From the NCBI GenBank assembly GCA_004297945.1, contig SCRC01000047.1, positions 1-34,253 of the forward strand: a stretch of DNA of 34,253 bases. Reading direction: 5' to 3'. Of this stretch, positions 1 to 8,573 are shown piece by piece. The notes under the pieces are model-generated. The model worked only from the letters and a program-made list of their open reading frames with translations. It did no database searches and was not told where the DNA came from. Each line of letters starts with the position of its first letter. Positions within the stretch are counted from its first letter, which is position 1. The DNA is from Candidimonas sp. GTDB taxonomy: Bacteria > Pseudomonadota > Gammaproteobacteria > Burkholderiales > Burkholderiaceae_B. The position numbers and the translations under genes were made by a program.

Positions 1-29
1 GCATTATTAAAACGCGTACCTTCGCATTA

Positions 30-54
30 TGTAGCGGCAGCCCTTGTGGCTGCC
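30..54 (-). repeat. REP-like hairpin unit (minus orientation)
   Basis: TGTAGC followed by GGCAGCC-CTTGT-GGCTGCC, a 7-bp perfect inverted repeat with a 5-nt loop. It is the reverse complement of the unit seen at 28979-29003. It lies in the leader upstream of the dehydrogenase gene. Nothing else was recognised in positions 1-185. Confidence 0.8.
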
Positions 55-185
55 ACATCGGTGTCGCGAGGAAAAGTAGTAAAGTTCTAAGCAACAGATT
101 GCCCCTGCTAACCAGCTGCCGTATGGGTAGGTTGTGGGGTTGACCCAAAAAAATCATTTTCAGGCCTTTATCCGGGATCTTTATC

Positions 186-1253
186 ATGAATCGTCCGATT
201 CGTTTGGCCATTAACGGCTATGGTCGTATTGGCCGGTGTTTTCTGCGCGCTTTGCACGAGTCGCCGCTGAAGAACAAATTCCAGATTGTGTCGATCAACG
301 AGCCGGCTGATCTGGAATCCATGGCCTATCTGACGCGTTTTGATTCGACCCACGGCGTATTTTCGGGGCAAGTCGGGCAAGGGCCTGATTGCCTGATTAT
401 CGACGGACAGAAAATTCATGTCAGCCATGCCCAGACACCCGAGGGCGTAGATTGGGCTCACCATGACATCGATATACTGATCGAATGCTCGGGCCGCTAT
501 GGCTTGCGCGACGAGCTGGTTCGGTTTGTGAATGCCGGCTGCCCGCGTTTGTTGCTTTCTCACCCGGGCCGTAGCGCGCAGGATGTCGATTTCACGATGA
601 TCTACGGTGTCAACCATGAGCAATTGCGAGGCGACGAGTGCATTGTTTCCAATGCGTCGTGTACGACCAACGCCGTTGTGCCTGTCCTTGATCAGTTGAT
701 CCGTGCTTTTGGTGTCGAACAGGTTTATTTGACTACCTTGCATTCTGTCATGAACGACCAGCCGCTAATCGACGGCTACCACCATTCCGATTTGCGTCGC
801 AACCGTTCGGCCATGCAGTCCATTGTTCCAGTTGCCACAGGCCTGGGCCAAGGTGTCGTGCGTTTTTTACCGCAATTGGCTGGAAAAGTGCAGGCTAAGG
901 CCATTCGTGTTCCCACCTTGAATGTTTCGGCTATTGATCTGGTGGCAAATCTTGAACGCGATGCCGATGCCGCCGAGATCAACTCCTTGTTAAGGCAAGC
1001 GGCAATACGGCAGCCAGAGCTGCTGTCCTATTCCGACGCGCCTCATGCTTCGGTTGATTTCAATCATGACTCGCACTCAGCCATTATCGATGGCAGCCAA
1101 ACCCGCGTCAACGGGCCTCGCTTTGCCAATGTGTTCATATGGTTTGACAATGAATGGGCCTTTGCCTGCCGATTGCTTGATGCTCTCGATGCCTGGTCCT
1201 TGCGCTGCCCCGAGATGGGGCAGGCGTCAAAACAGGCGCTGGAACGCGTATAG
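186..1253 (+). CDS. epd: Erythrose-4-phosphate / glyceraldehyde-3-phosphate dehydrogenase family protein
   Basis: NAD-dependent phosphorylating-type aldehyde dehydrogenase of the GAPDH superfamily, 355 residues (usual size about 335-355). The Rossmann glycine motif GYGRIGR is at residues 11-17, the catalytic cysteine is C159 in SNASCTTN, and the partner histidine is H186 in LHSVMNDQ. The HSxMNDQ context and the C-terminal VDFNHDSHSAI / TRVNG stretch resemble Epd (erythrose-4-phosphate dehydrogenase, pyridoxal phosphate route) more than classical GapA. In organisms lacking a second gap gene the same protein may serve glycolysis or gluconeogenesis, so the substrate is not settled. The start ATG at 186 has GGGA about 8 nt upstream. 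fumC follows 63 nt downstream on the same strand, so co-transcription is possible. Family assignment is sure; the Epd subtype is a reading of motifs only. Confidence 0.88.
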   Translation: MNRPIRLAINGYGRIGRCFLRALHESPLKNKFQIVSINEPADLESMAYLTRFDSTHGVFSGQVGQGPDCLIIDGQKIHVSHAQTPEGVDWAHHDIDILIECSGRYGLRDELVRFVNAGCPRLLLSHPGRSAQDVDFTMIYGVNHEQLRGDECIVSNASCTTNAVVPVLDQLIRAFGVEQVYLTTLHSVMNDQPLIDGYHHSDLRRNRSAMQSIVPVATGLGQGVVRFLPQLAGKVQAKAIRVPTLNVSAIDLVANLERDADAAEINSLLRQAAIRQPELLSYSDAPHASVDFNHDSHSAIIDGSQTRVNGPRFANVFIWFDNEWAFACRLLDALDAWSLRCPEMGQASKQALERV

Positions 1254-1316
1254 TTTTATTCTTTGGGCACACAGTGGCCCGCCAGACTTGATCTCGCTTC
1301 AAAGGAGCACAATTTT

Positions 1317-2711
1317 ATGGCCGTAAACCGTGTTGAAACCGACTCAATGGGCGCGATCGATGTGCCAGGCGACCATTATTGGGGTGCGCAGACGCAACGT
1401 TCCATCGAAAATTTTCCCATCGGCGTTGAACGTTTTAAATGGCAACCTCCCATTATCGAGGCTTTGGGCATACTGAAAAAAGCCGCTGCCCAAGCCAACT
1501 CCGAACTGGGCGAACTGCCCGAAAACGTAGCTGCGCTCATTGTGCGTGCGGCCGACGAAGTCATTTCGGGCAAGCATAACGCGGAGTTTCCTCTGGTCGT
1601 TTTCCAGACCGGATCGGGTACCCAATCGAATATGAATGCCAACGAGGTTATTGCCAATCGGGCGATAGAGCTGGCTGGCGGAGCCATGGGCAGCAAAATG
1701 CCCGTGCACCCCAATGATCACGTCAATAGAGGGCAATCGTCAAACGATACCTTTCCTACTGCCATGCATATTGCCGTAGCGCTGGATCTGCACAGGAATC
1801 TGTTGCCATCTGTCGAGAAGTTGCGCGATACGCTGGCTGTCAAAGCCGAACAGTTCCGGAACGTCGTCAAGACCGGCCGCACTCATCTGCAGGATGCCAC
1901 CCCCATTACTCTGGGCCAGGAAATTAGCGGCTGGGTTGCGCAGATCGACTTTGCGCTCGGTGTGATCAAGGCGGGCCTGCCGGGGATTTACGACTTGGCT
2001 ATCGGCGGCACGGCCGTCGGGACTGGCCTGAATTCCCACCCCCTTTTTGGTGCAACGGCGGCTGCGTATATCGCCAAAATTACTGGCTTGGCATTTCGCA
2101 CCGCGCCCAATAAATTTTTTGCATTATCCGCGCACGATGCGCTGGTCAATCTTTCCGCTGCGCTGCGAACTCTGGCGGGTGGTCTGATGAAAATGGCCAA
2201 CGATGTGCGCTGGCTGGCCAGCGGGCCGCGTTGCGGCATAGGTGAACTGCATATCCCCGATAATGAGCCCGGCTCGTCCATTATGCCCGGCAAGGTCAAT
2301 CCAACACAGTGCGAAGCGATGACCATGGTGTGTGTACAAGTCTTTGGCAATGACGCGGCTTGCGCGTTTGCGGGCAGCCAGGGCAATTTTCAGCTTAATG
2401 TATTCAAGCCGGTCATGGTGCACAATGTTCTTGAAAGCATTGGCCTGCTAGCCGATGCGTGCCGGGCCTTCAATGATCATTGCGCCGTGGGGATCGAGCC
2501 CAATCTGGATAAAATCGCCAGCAACCTCGAGAAAAACCTGATGCTGGTAACTGCGTTGAACCGTCATATTGGTTACGACAAGGCCGCCGCGATTGCGAAG
2601 AAAGCGCAGCACGAACAGACTACGCTGCGCAGCGCAGCCCTGGCATTGGGCTTTGTCACCGCCGAGCAATACGATGCGTGGATAGTGCCGATGGATATGA
2701 CGCATACGTGA
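1317..2711 (+). CDS. fumC: Class II fumarate hydratase
   Basis: Fumarase C, the iron-independent homotetrameric enzyme that interconverts fumarate and malate in the TCA cycle; cytosolic. The 464-residue length matches the family. The N-terminus carries the typical [18 protein letters not shown] stretch, a substrate-site [11 protein letters not shown] segment lies near residue 185, and the fumarase/aspartase signature [11 protein letters not shown] is near residue 320. The reading frame is open from 1263, but ATG 1317 has the ribosome-binding sequence AAAGGAG just upstream and matches the usual family N-terminus ([12 protein letters not shown]), so the first 18 codons were excluded. It follows the dehydrogenase gene on the same strand. 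The 3' end is followed by an array of hairpin repeats that may protect or end the transcript (inference). Confidence 0.97.
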   Translation: MAVNRVETDSMGAIDVPGDHYWGAQTQRSIENFPIGVERFKWQPPIIEALGILKKAAAQANSELGELPENVAALIVRAADEVISGKHNAEFPLVVFQTGSGTQSNMNANEVIANRAIELAGGAMGSKMPVHPNDHVNRGQSSNDTFPTAMHIAVALDLHRNLLPSVEKLRDTLAVKAEQFRNVVKTGRTHLQDATPITLGQEISGWVAQIDFALGVIKAGLPGIYDLAIGGTAVGTGLNSHPLFGATAAAYIAKITGLAFRTAPNKFFALSAHDALVNLSAALRTLAGGLMKMANDVRWLASGPRCGIGELHIPDNEPGSSIMPGKVNPTQCEAMTMVCVQVFGNDAACAFAGSQGNFQLNVFKPVMVHNVLESIGLLADACRAFNDHCAVGIEPNLDKIASNLEKNLMLVTALNRHIGYDKAAAIAKKAQHEQTTLRSAALALGFVTAEQYDAWIVPMDMTHT

Positions 2712-2752
2712 ATCTGTGCGGGGATAGATCACCGGGACGCAGGGTGAAACCT

Positions 2753-2844
2753 GGCACCCACAAAGGGGTGCTGCTACAAAAAACCTGGCACCCACAAGGG
2801 GTGCCGCTACAAAAGGCCTGGCACCCACAAGGGGTGCCGCTACA
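2753..2844 (+). repeat. Three tandem REP-like hairpin units
   Basis: Units at 2753-2778, 2787-2811 and 2820-2844 each read CCT-GGCACCC-ACAAG-GGGTGCC-GCTACA with small changes (the first has ACAAA and a G:T end pair), spaced 33-34 bp apart. The stem sequence GGCACCC/GGGTGCC differs from GGCAGCC/GGCTGCC elsewhere in the window, but the change is compensated on both arms. The array sits between fumC and the next gene. Confidence 0.85.
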
Positions 2845-2863
2845 AATATATACCCGCCGCGAA

Positions 2864-2888
2864 TGTAGCGGCAGCCCTTGTGGCTGCC
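2864..2888 (-). repeat. Inverted REP-like unit closing the array
   Basis: TGTAGC-GGCAGCC-CTTGT-GGCTGCC, opposite in orientation to the three tandem units just upstream, so the array is a composite of three direct units and one inverted unit. It ends about 25 bp before the start codon of the nitronate monooxygenase gene. Confidence 0.82.
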
Positions 2889-2913
2889 AAATCAGTATTT
2901 CCTCGGAGCTCTT

Positions 2914-3891
2914 ATGTCTGTCGCTGGGCGCTTGCCTGCCATGCTGCAAAACCTTTCCCTACCGGTCATTGCGGCGCCCATGTTTACGGTCAGTTACCCG
3001 GAACTGGTGATCGCGCAGTGCAAGGCGGGGATTGTCGGTTCATTTCCAGCCCTTAATGCCCGAGAGCCGGAAGGGCTCGACCAGTGGCTTGTTCAAATCA
3101 ATGAAGAGCTTGGCAGTTACCGCCAGGCTCATCCGGGTGCTGTGGTCGGCCCTCTGGCTGTGAACCAGATCATACACACCTCCAACGTGCGCCTGGAGCA
3201 AGACGTTCAAACGTGCATCCGCCATAAAGTGCCGATTCTTATTACGTCCTTGCGCGCACCAGTGCGCGAGATCGTCGACGCCGTGCATGCCTACGGCGGC
3301 ATCATTCTGCACGATGTCATTAATCTGAGGCATGCGCAAAAGGCAATCGATGCCGGTGTGGACGGGCTTATCCTTGTGGCGGCAGGAGCGGGGGGTCACG
3401 CGGGCATGCTCTCGCCCATGGCTTTGGTGGGTGAAACAAGAAGACGATTCGCCGGGCCGCTCGTGCTGTCAGGTTCAATCGTGACGGGCGATGCGATTCT
3501 CGCCGCGCAGGCCATGGGTGCCGATCTTGCCTACATCGGCACACGCTTTATTGCCAGCCAGGAAGCTCATGCGAGCGAAGAATACAAGGCGTCGCTGCTT
3601 GCATCAACGGCTGCCGACATCATCTATAGCAATCTGTTCTCCGGAGTGCACGGCAACTACGTGCGTGAAAGCATCGTACGTGCCGGGCTCGATCCCGATA
3701 ATCTTGGCGCTGGCGATAAGGGCTTGATGAATTTCACGCAAGGGGGATCCAAGGCGAAAGCCTGGAAAGACATATGGGGCGCAGGACAGGGCGTTGGCCA
3801 GATCGATGACTTGCCGAAAACAGCCCAAATTGTTCGCCGCTTGAAGCAAGAGTACACAGCCGCGCGAGTACGTCTGGGGCAATTGCCCTGA
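2914..3891 (+). CDS. Nitronate monooxygenase (2-nitropropane dioxygenase family)
   Basis: FMN-dependent TIM-barrel enzyme of the nitronate monooxygenase family, which oxidises toxic alkyl nitronates; cytosolic, 325 residues. Family marks are the N-terminal barrel strand LPVIAAPMFTVSYPELV, the flavin phosphate-binding LVAAGAGGHAG with the GGH motif, and LSGSIVTGDAILAAQAMGAD followed by YIGTRF, which are typical of this fold. The frame is open from 2878, but the upstream codons overlap the hairpin repeat. ATG 2914 has GGAG about 7 nt upstream and gives a normal N-terminus; ATG 2941 is a weaker alternative. It stands alone, downstream of the repeat array. The physiological substrate cannot be read from sequence. 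Confidence 0.9.
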   Translation: MSVAGRLPAMLQNLSLPVIAAPMFTVSYPELVIAQCKAGIVGSFPALNAREPEGLDQWLVQINEELGSYRQAHPGAVVGPLAVNQIIHTSNVRLEQDVQTCIRHKVPILITSLRAPVREIVDAVHAYGGIILHDVINLRHAQKAIDAGVDGLILVAAGAGGHAGMLSPMALVGETRRRFAGPLVLSGSIVTGDAILAAQAMGADLAYIGTRFIASQEAHASEEYKASLLASTAADIIYSNLFSGVHGNYVRESIVRAGLDPDNLGAGDKGLMNFTQGGSKAKAWKDIWGAGQGVGQIDDLPKTAQIVRRLKQEYTAARVRLGQLP

Positions 3892-3964
3892 GCTTCAAAG
3901 AAAATATTGAAAAGAGTAAACTGATCTATGCAAGCACTTGTTTGCTGGCATAGCAGGAGAAATG

Positions 3965-4348
3965 ATGGCTACGGATGTGGGTGTAAAGCGTGCCTATGAC
4001 GACATGCAGTCTTCTGATGGATATCGTGTTTTTGTAGATCGTCTTTGGCCGCGCGGCGTATCAAAAGAGAATTTGAAGTTCGACGCCTGGAACAAGGACC
4101 TGGCGCCTAGTCCCGCGTTGAGAATCTGGTTCGGTCACAAAATCGAGCACTGGGACGAATTCAAGGCGAACTATCAAACTGAATTGCGTGCGCCAGAGCA
4201 ACAGGCGCGTATGCGTGATGTGTTGGCGGCGGCGGGAAAACAGCGCATTACCTTGGTTTATGCAGCCAAAGACCCGGTGCATAACCATGCCCGTGTGCTG
4301 GCCGAGGAAATCGCCAGGGTAACGCCGCTCAAACACAAGAAGGTTTAA
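3965..4348 (+). CDS. DUF488 family protein
   Basis: Small cytosolic protein of about 127 residues of the DUF488 family (COG3189-like). Seen are the family blocks VKRAYDD, the hallmark RVFVDRLWPRG, and LRIWFGH, followed by LVYAAKDPVHNHARVLAEE. The biochemical function of the family is not established. There are ATG codons at 3962 and 3965 in the same frame; GGAG at 3956-3959 gives a better spacing to 3965, so that start was chosen, and a difference of one residue is of no consequence. The gap to the following NfeD gene is 93 bp, so it may be a separate transcript. Confidence 0.85.
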   Translation: MATDVGVKRAYDDMQSSDGYRVFVDRLWPRGVSKENLKFDAWNKDLAPSPALRIWFGHKIEHWDEFKANYQTELRAPEQQARMRDVLAAAGKQRITLVYAAKDPVHNHARVLAEEIARVTPLKHKKV

Positions 4349-4441
4349 GCCAGAGGCTGTTGTCATGGGGGCTATACTACAAGGGTAGACAGGCGACGCA
4401 GGCGCCACCTCCCAAGCGCATGCAAGGCTTATGGAGCCACT

Positions 4442-5308
4442 ATGAAAGGCGCATGGCAACGAATGACCGCCTATGGCCTGCGGTTATTGTTTTGCAGCAT
4501 TTCAATGTGGGTATTAAGTTCGGCGTATGCCAACGTGATCCCCGCGACTGCATCTGTGCCCACTATTACCACCAGTTCGGCTGCTTCCTATTTTTTCGCC
4601 CCACATTTATCGCTTGCTGTGGCGCAAACGCTCTCCACCTCGTACTCCAACACCACTTCCGACACGCACGAGGCATCGCCGATGCCAACCGGACGCAACC
4701 GTCTGCTCGCCAGTCTTGCCAATCCCGAGGTGGCGCTTGTTTTATTGATGATCGGGATCTTCGGCTTGTTTTTTGAATTCACTAACCCGGGCATGACTTT
4801 GCCGGGTGTGGTAGGAGCCATCTGTCTCCTGCTGGGCCTGTATGCGTTTGAGTTGCTACCGGTTAACTGGGCGGGCGTTGCTTTGATTAGCGTGGGCGCC
4901 ATGTTGATGATTGCAGAGGCGTTTCTTCCCACCTTTGGAATAGTTGCCCTGGGTGGCCTGGTTGCTTTTTTTCTGGGAGGCCTTTTTCTTATGAATAGCG
5001 ACGCCACGGGAGTAACCCTTTCAATACCGTTTTTACTAGGCATTGGCGTGGCGAGTGTGGTTTTGCTGTTTGCCGCAGGCGCCATGGCTGCCACGGCCCA
5101 TAAGCGCAAGGTGGTGACCGGGCGTGAGGAGATGCTGGGCTTGCCTGGCGTGGTGACGATGGTGGGCGATCAAGCCAGTTATGCCGATGTGCGCGGCGAA
5201 AGCTGGCGTATTCAATGCCGCGAGCCACTCTCGGTGGGTGATTTGATACAGGTCATCTCGATTGAGGGCTTGACCTTGCAGGTTGTGCGCCAGCCGTTCA
5301 GAAAGTAG
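4442..5308 (+). CDS. NfeD family membrane protein lacking the ClpP-like protease domain
   Basis: NfeD proteins work with SPFH/slipin proteins in membrane organisation and quality control. This copy of 288 residues has a hydrophobic signal or anchor (about residues 8-30), a Ser/Thr-rich linker to about residue 90, a block of four to five membrane helices (about 95-220) beginning PEVALVLLMIGIFGLFFE, and a C-terminal OB-fold NfeD domain (about 228-288, GLPGVVTMVG ... LTLQVV). Long NfeD1 proteins of about 430-460 residues carry a ClpP-class serine protease in front of the helices; here that domain is missing and the leader is joined to the helices by a low-complexity linker. GGAG lies a few bases before ATG 4442. 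The slipin gene follows after 20 bp, the classical NfeD-slipin operon. Confidence 0.88.
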   Translation: MKGAWQRMTAYGLRLLFCSISMWVLSSAYANVIPATASVPTITTSSAASYFFAPHLSLAVAQTLSTSYSNTTSDTHEASPMPTGRNRLLASLANPEVALVLLMIGIFGLFFEFTNPGMTLPGVVGAICLLLGLYAFELLPVNWAGVALISVGAMLMIAEAFLPTFGIVALGGLVAFFLGGLFLMNSDATGVTLSIPFLLGIGVASVVLLFAAGAMAATAHKRKVVTGREEMLGLPGVVTMVGDQASYADVRGESWRIQCREPLSVGDLIQVISIEGLTLQVVRQPFRK

Positions 5309-5328
5309 ATTCATGACAGGAGATGCAC

Positions 5329-6120
5329 GTGTTTTACGATATTAATATAGGTGTAGGCGGGGCCGTCATTGTCTTGCTTTTGCTGGTATTTAGCGCTGTC
5401 AAAATATTGCGCGAGTATCAGCGCGGCGTCATTTTTACCTTGGGACGATTTGCGGCCGTCAAAGGGCCAGGGTTGGTGTTTGTGATTCCAGGAATACAGC
5501 AGATGGTGCGCGTCGACTTGCGCGTGGTGACGATGGATGTGCCCAGCCAGGACGTCATTTCTCGCGATAATGTTTCGGTCAAGGTGAACGCGGTCCTGTA
5601 TTTTCGGGTGGTTGCGCCTGAAAAGGCCATCATTCAGGTCGAGCATTTTCTGGAGGCAACCAGCCAGCTTGCACAAACCACTCTGCGCGCCGTATTAGGC
5701 AAGCATGAGCTCGATGAAATGTTGTCAGAGCGCGAAAAGCTCAATCTGGATGTCCAGCAAATACTGGATGCTCAGACCGATTCCTGGGGCATTAAAGTGA
5801 CGAACGTGGAAATCAAGCACATCGACTTGAATGAAAACATGATCCGGGCCATCGCCCGCCAGGCAGAAGCCGAGCGCGAGCGGCGCGCCAAGGTGATTCA
5901 TGCCGAAGGCGAAAAGCAGGCTGCTCAGGCCTTGATGGAGGCCGCTGAAATTCTGGCGCAACAGCCTTCGGCCATGCAATTGCGCTATTTGCAGACCCTA
6001 ACCCAGGTCGCGGGAGACAAAAGCTCGACGATTGTTTTTCCTATTCCGGTTGACATACTGACGACGCTGCTAAAGAAGGTGACCGACTCTTCAGGACGCG
6101 GTGACAGGCTCGGTCAATAG
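5329..6120 (+). CDS. Slipin (SPFH/Band 7, stomatin-like) membrane protein
   Basis: Stomatin/prohibitin-like scaffold protein thought to order membrane microdomains together with NfeD. About 263 residues: one N-terminal membrane segment (about 8-28), then the SPFH domain starting [13 protein letters not shown] with [11 protein letters not shown], and a charged coiled-coil stretch around [24 protein letters not shown] at 5318-5322 touches an ATG at 5323 (spacing zero) but stands 6 nt before GTG 5329, so the GTG is the better start; the ATG would add two residues. It overlaps the 3' end of the convergent thioredoxin-like gene by about 30 bp. Family assignment is firm. Confidence 0.92.
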   Translation: MFYDINIGVGGAVIVLLLLVFSAVKILREYQRGVIFTLGRFAAVKGPGLVFVIPGIQQMVRVDLRVVTMDVPSQDVISRDNVSVKVNAVLYFRVVAPEKAIIQVEHFLEATSQLAQTTLRAVLGKHELDEMLSEREKLNLDVQQILDAQTDSWGIKVTNVEIKHIDLNENMIRAIARQAEAERERRAKVIHAEGEKQAAQALMEAAEILAQQPSAMQLRYLQTLTQVAGDKSSTIVFPIPVDILTTLLKKVTDSSGRGDRLGQ

Positions 6121-6576
6121 CTGTCCGATCACGGCGCCCACGCGGATGTCATCCAGTTTGCCGAAATGGTGCAGGCGGATATAGCCGGCCTTGTCAATCA
6201 GGACTAGGGTGGGAGTGCCTTCCATACCGTAGGCGCTCATGGTCAGCGGGGTCAGCCCACGCGGGTCGGCCTGGTCGATGCCTATGGGAAAGCCCAGGCG
6301 ATATTCATGCACAAAGGCTTCCAGGGCAACAGGAGTCATGGCTGCGTGATGCTCAAATACAGTGTGAAGCCCAATAACTGCGACCTTGTCCTGCGGGAAC
6401 GCCTGGTATATGGCCTTGGCTTGCGGGATGCCGTGTGATACGCAGGCAGGGCACAGCATCTGGAAGGCATGCAAAACTGTCACCTTGCCACGCAAGGAGT
6501 CTAGTGTAATCGGTGATGCGGTGTTCAGCCACTGGCTTACGAACCAGGAGGGCGCCGCTTGCAGCAAAGGGTTCAT
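6091..6576 (-). CDS. Thioredoxin-fold (redoxin/TlpA-like) protein
   Basis: 161-residue thioredoxin-fold protein. The redox motif CPAC is near residue 42 in [14 protein letters not shown], and the cis-proline region is [17 protein letters not shown] near residue 120. This is the layout of peroxiredoxin/TlpA-type redoxins: a probable thiol-disulfide reductase or peroxidase. No signal peptide or membrane anchor is visible, which suggests a cytosolic location, unlike exported TlpA. GGAG lies about 10 nt before ATG 6576 on this strand. It is convergent with the slipin gene and overlaps its end. Its physiological partner is unknown. Confidence 0.85.
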   Translation of the reverse strand: MNPLLQAAPSWFVSQWLNTASPITLDSLRGKVTVLHAFQMLCPACVSHGIPQAKAIYQAFPQDKVAVIGLHTVFEHHAAMTPVALEAFVHEYRLGFPIGIDQADPRGLTPLTMSAYGMEGTPTLVLIDKAGYIRLHHFGKLDDIRVGAVIGQLLTEPVTAS

Positions 6577-6697
6577 AAGAAAAATTCTCCTCAGTAAACG
6601 CTACGATATGGATTAAAAGACACTATATGCCTATCCCATTTTCAATTACTATTTAACACTTTTAATAGCTTAGTTTAAAGGGTGCAAGCATGATGTT

Positions 6698-7444
6698 ATG
6701 GTCCCATGCGGGCCCGCGGTGCTGGCCGCTTTTCTGGCTTCACTGGTCGAGTTCGTGGAAGCGTTAACCATTGTGCTGGCGGTGGGCATGGTGAGAGGCT
6801 GGCGCTCTGCACTTACAGGCGTGGCGGGCGGCGTGTTGTTGTTGGCTATCATGATTACCGTTTTTGGCCCGCTGTTGGGCCATATTCCTATCCGGCTTTT
6901 ACAACTGAGCATTGGCGTGCTATTGCTGCTTTTCGGTATGCGCTGGTTAAACAAGGCCGTGCTTCGAGCGGCAGGCGTTATCCGTCTGCATGATGAGCAG
7001 GCGGCATTTGATTCCGAGACCACTCAATTGCAGTCAGTCCACGCAGAAGCGGTGCGCGGGCTCGATCCGTTGGCTGTGGCTGCCGCTTTCAAAGCGGTTT
7101 TGCTCGAAGGCATTGAAGTGGTCTTTATTGTGATCGCTGTCGGTGCTGCCGGCAATATGCTGATCCCCGCCAGTATTGGCGCCGCGCTGGCCGGCGCGCT
7201 GGTTATTGGCCTGGGCGTGGTGTTGCAGAAGCCACTGGCTCGCATTCCCGAAAATACGCTCAAATTCGCAGTCGGCATACTCATTACGGCTTTCGGAATT
7301 TTTTGGATAGGGGAGGGGTTGGGGCTGAGCTGGCCTGGGGAAGATCTGGCTATTGCGACGTTGGTTGCAGTGTTGTTGATTATATCGGTTGCCGCCGTAT
7401 ATTTTGCACGTGCTCGGCTTGATTCCATCGGCGGTGCGCCATGA
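6698..7444 (+). CDS. Multi-pass membrane protein with two EXXE motifs (COG4280-like)
   Basis: 248-residue integral membrane protein with about six to seven hydrophobic segments. It is built as two related halves: VEFVEALTIVLAVG (near residues 16-30) and LEGIEVVFIVIAVG (near 130-145) share the pattern E-x-x-E-x3-I-V-x-A-V-G. Paired acidic helices of this kind recall FTR1 iron permeases and GDT1/TMEM165 cation exchangers, so cation transport is possible, but that is inference. It resembles the uncharacterised COG4280 group. No strong ribosome-binding site precedes ATG 6698 (only AAAGGG further upstream). Its end overlaps the next small gene by 4 bp (ATGA), so the two are translationally coupled. 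Confidence 0.75.
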   Translation: MVPCGPAVLAAFLASLVEFVEALTIVLAVGMVRGWRSALTGVAGGVLLLAIMITVFGPLLGHIPIRLLQLSIGVLLLLFGMRWLNKAVLRAAGVIRLHDEQAAFDSETTQLQSVHAEAVRGLDPLAVAAAFKAVLLEGIEVVFIVIAVGAAGNMLIPASIGAALAGALVIGLGVVLQKPLARIPENTLKFAVGILITAFGIFWIGEGLGLSWPGEDLAIATLVAVLLIISVAAVYFARARLDSIGGAP

Positions 7445-7701
7445 AAGGTCTGGTTCAGTTTTTACGCAAGCTTGGCCGTTTGTTCGTCGATGATGGTCAT
7501 CTCGCCTTGGCGCTGATTCTGTGGTGCGTGGCCGCCGGCGTGGTCTTGCCGCAGTGGGCCGCTCATAACGCCTGGAGCGCACCCGTGTTTGCCTTGGGAT
7601 GTGTGGTCGTATTTCTGGTGAACGTTGCCAGGTCAGTGGGGCGGCACAGGCGGCGTCAGCAAGCGCTCTTAATAAAGGCCCCTAATCGGCTTGGCCGATA
7701 A
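7441..7701 (+). CDS. Small two-helix membrane protein, partner of the preceding gene
   Basis: 86 residues. After an amphipathic, basic N-terminus there are two predicted membrane helices (about residues 20-38 and 46-66), then a highly basic tail (RSVGRHRRRQQ). I do not recognise a named family. The start codon overlaps the stop of the EXXE membrane protein (ATGA at 7441-7444), which is strong evidence that it is real and works with that protein. Its 3' end overlaps the convergent DUF190 gene by about 20 bp. Confidence 0.65.
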   Translation: MKGLVQFLRKLGRLFVDDGHLALALILWCVAAGVVLPQWAAHNAWSAPVFALGCVVVFLVNVARSVGRHRRRQQALLIKAPNRLGR

Positions 7702-8005
7702 CGCCGAATTCCACAGGCATCTTCGAATAGAAAAGGTGCAAGCCCGGCTCATTGTTCAGACGCTTTAGAAGCGAGCCGCATTCGGCTTCGGATACCACCA
7801 GCACGATTTCAACCGGTTGATCCGCCAACTCAAAGAAATGTGCGGAATGGCGTTGCTTGTTGCTTCCGAGCCCTTCGTCAGCCATAAACAGGGTTGCGCC
7901 GCGGATTTCCATGGATTGCGCCAAATTCATCAACCATTCATGCAATGGCTTACCTTGATGACGTCGATCTTGCTGCGTAAAAAAAGTCAGTTGATAGCCA
8001 ACCAT
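7682..8005 (-). CDS. DUF190 (PII-like) protein of the fluoride operon
   Basis: 107-residue protein of the DUF190 family, which has a PII-like ferredoxin fold and is often encoded beside or fused to the fluoride channel CrcB. Typical features are the N-terminal beta-strand YQLTFFTQQDRRHQGKPLHEWL, an IRGATLF segment, and the LPVE-like stretch DQPVEIVLVVSE. GGAG lies about 7 nt before the ATG. It starts 18 bp after the crcB stop on the same strand, so the two form an operon under the upstream fluoride riboswitch. A signalling or gating role is inferred from the family's context; its biochemical role is not established. Confidence 0.82.
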   Translation of the reverse strand: MVGYQLTFFTQQDRRHQGKPLHEWLMNLAQSMEIRGATLFMADEGLGSNKQRHSAHFFELADQPVEIVLVVSEAECGSLLKRLNNEPGLHLFYSKMPVEFGVIGQAD

Positions 8006-8023
8006 TGCGAATACTCCATACGT

Positions 8024-8407
8024 TTAGCTTCGGGCCACTGTTTGCACAAGTACTATGCCCAGCATCACCAGGCCGATTGATCCCACTACATGCAGGCCTA
8101 TTTCAAGAGCAGCACTGGACAATTCGCCGCTTTGAATCAGGCTGCTCACTTCGAGCGAGAAGGTTGAAAACGTGGTTAGCCCACCCATAAATCCTGTGAT
8201 GATCGTCAGGCGCCATTCGGGTGCAAGGTTGCCGTGATTTCTGAAAAATTCGGCAGCGATGCCTATCAGCAGGCCGCCGATCAAATTTGCCGCCAAAGTG
8301 CCCAGCGGCAGCGTCGGCCACAGATGATTCAAACGCATGCCGAGAAACCAGCGCAATAGCGCGCCCAGGGCGGCGCCGATCGAGATACCGAAGATAGCGA
8401 ACGCCAT
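8024..8407 (-). CDS. crcB: Fluoride channel/exporter CrcB (Fluc)
   Basis: Four-helix, dual-topology fluoride channel that relieves fluoride toxicity; inner membrane. The 127-residue length is exact for the family. Hallmarks seen are GALLRWFLG near residue 17, [13 protein letters not shown] near residue 39 (conserved Asn), and [15 protein letters not shown] near residue 75, which contains the conserved Phe and Thr residues and the region of the structural sodium site. AAGGG precedes the ATG. It is the first gene of a two-gene operon with DUF190. A fluoride riboswitch lies about 160 bp upstream on the same strand. Confidence 0.95.
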   Translation of the reverse strand: MAFAIFGISIGAALGALLRWFLGMRLNHLWPTLPLGTLAANLIGGLLIGIAAEFFRNHGNLAPEWRLTIITGFMGGLTTFSTFSLEVSSLIQSGELSSAALEIGLHVVGSIGLVMLGIVLVQTVARS

Positions 8408-8546
8408 GGTTTAACCCTTATTGCCGGGCGTAGGGGTGGCATGCATGAGCCACGAGTCGGGAAGGGCGTAGAATATGAATGGCATATTTATCATGAGAGC
8501 CAGATCCGTAACTGCGCTATAAGCCTGGACGAGACTGCATGATTAT

Positions 8547-8573
8547 GCCTACCGCGTTCAGGAACGTGTAGGC
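8547..8573 (-). promoter_or_regulatory. Expression-platform hairpin overlapping the riboswitch 3' end
   Basis: GCCTAC pairs with GTAGGC around an inner CGTT/AACG stem. The GCCTAC arm is also the 3' strand of the aptamer, so the hairpin and the fluoride-bound fold should exclude each other. That is the logic of an ON switch by antitermination. The sequence after it (ATAATCATGC) is not a U-tract, so classical intrinsic termination is doubtful. Confidence 0.6.

Noticed and set aside
1263-1316. Longer fumarase N-terminus reading from 1263
   Set aside because: ATG 1317 has a strong ribosome-binding site and the family-typical start; the upstream codons look untranslated.
2753-2888. Tandem repeats as a CRISPR array
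   Set aside because: Units are hairpins with 8-9 bp between them, no unique spacers of 30-40 bp, and copies are scattered through the window; no cas genes.
4360-4776. 138-codon plus-strand frame over the NfeD start
   Set aside because: It is a shadow of the NfeD gene in another frame, with irregular, non-protein-like composition and no ribosome-binding site.
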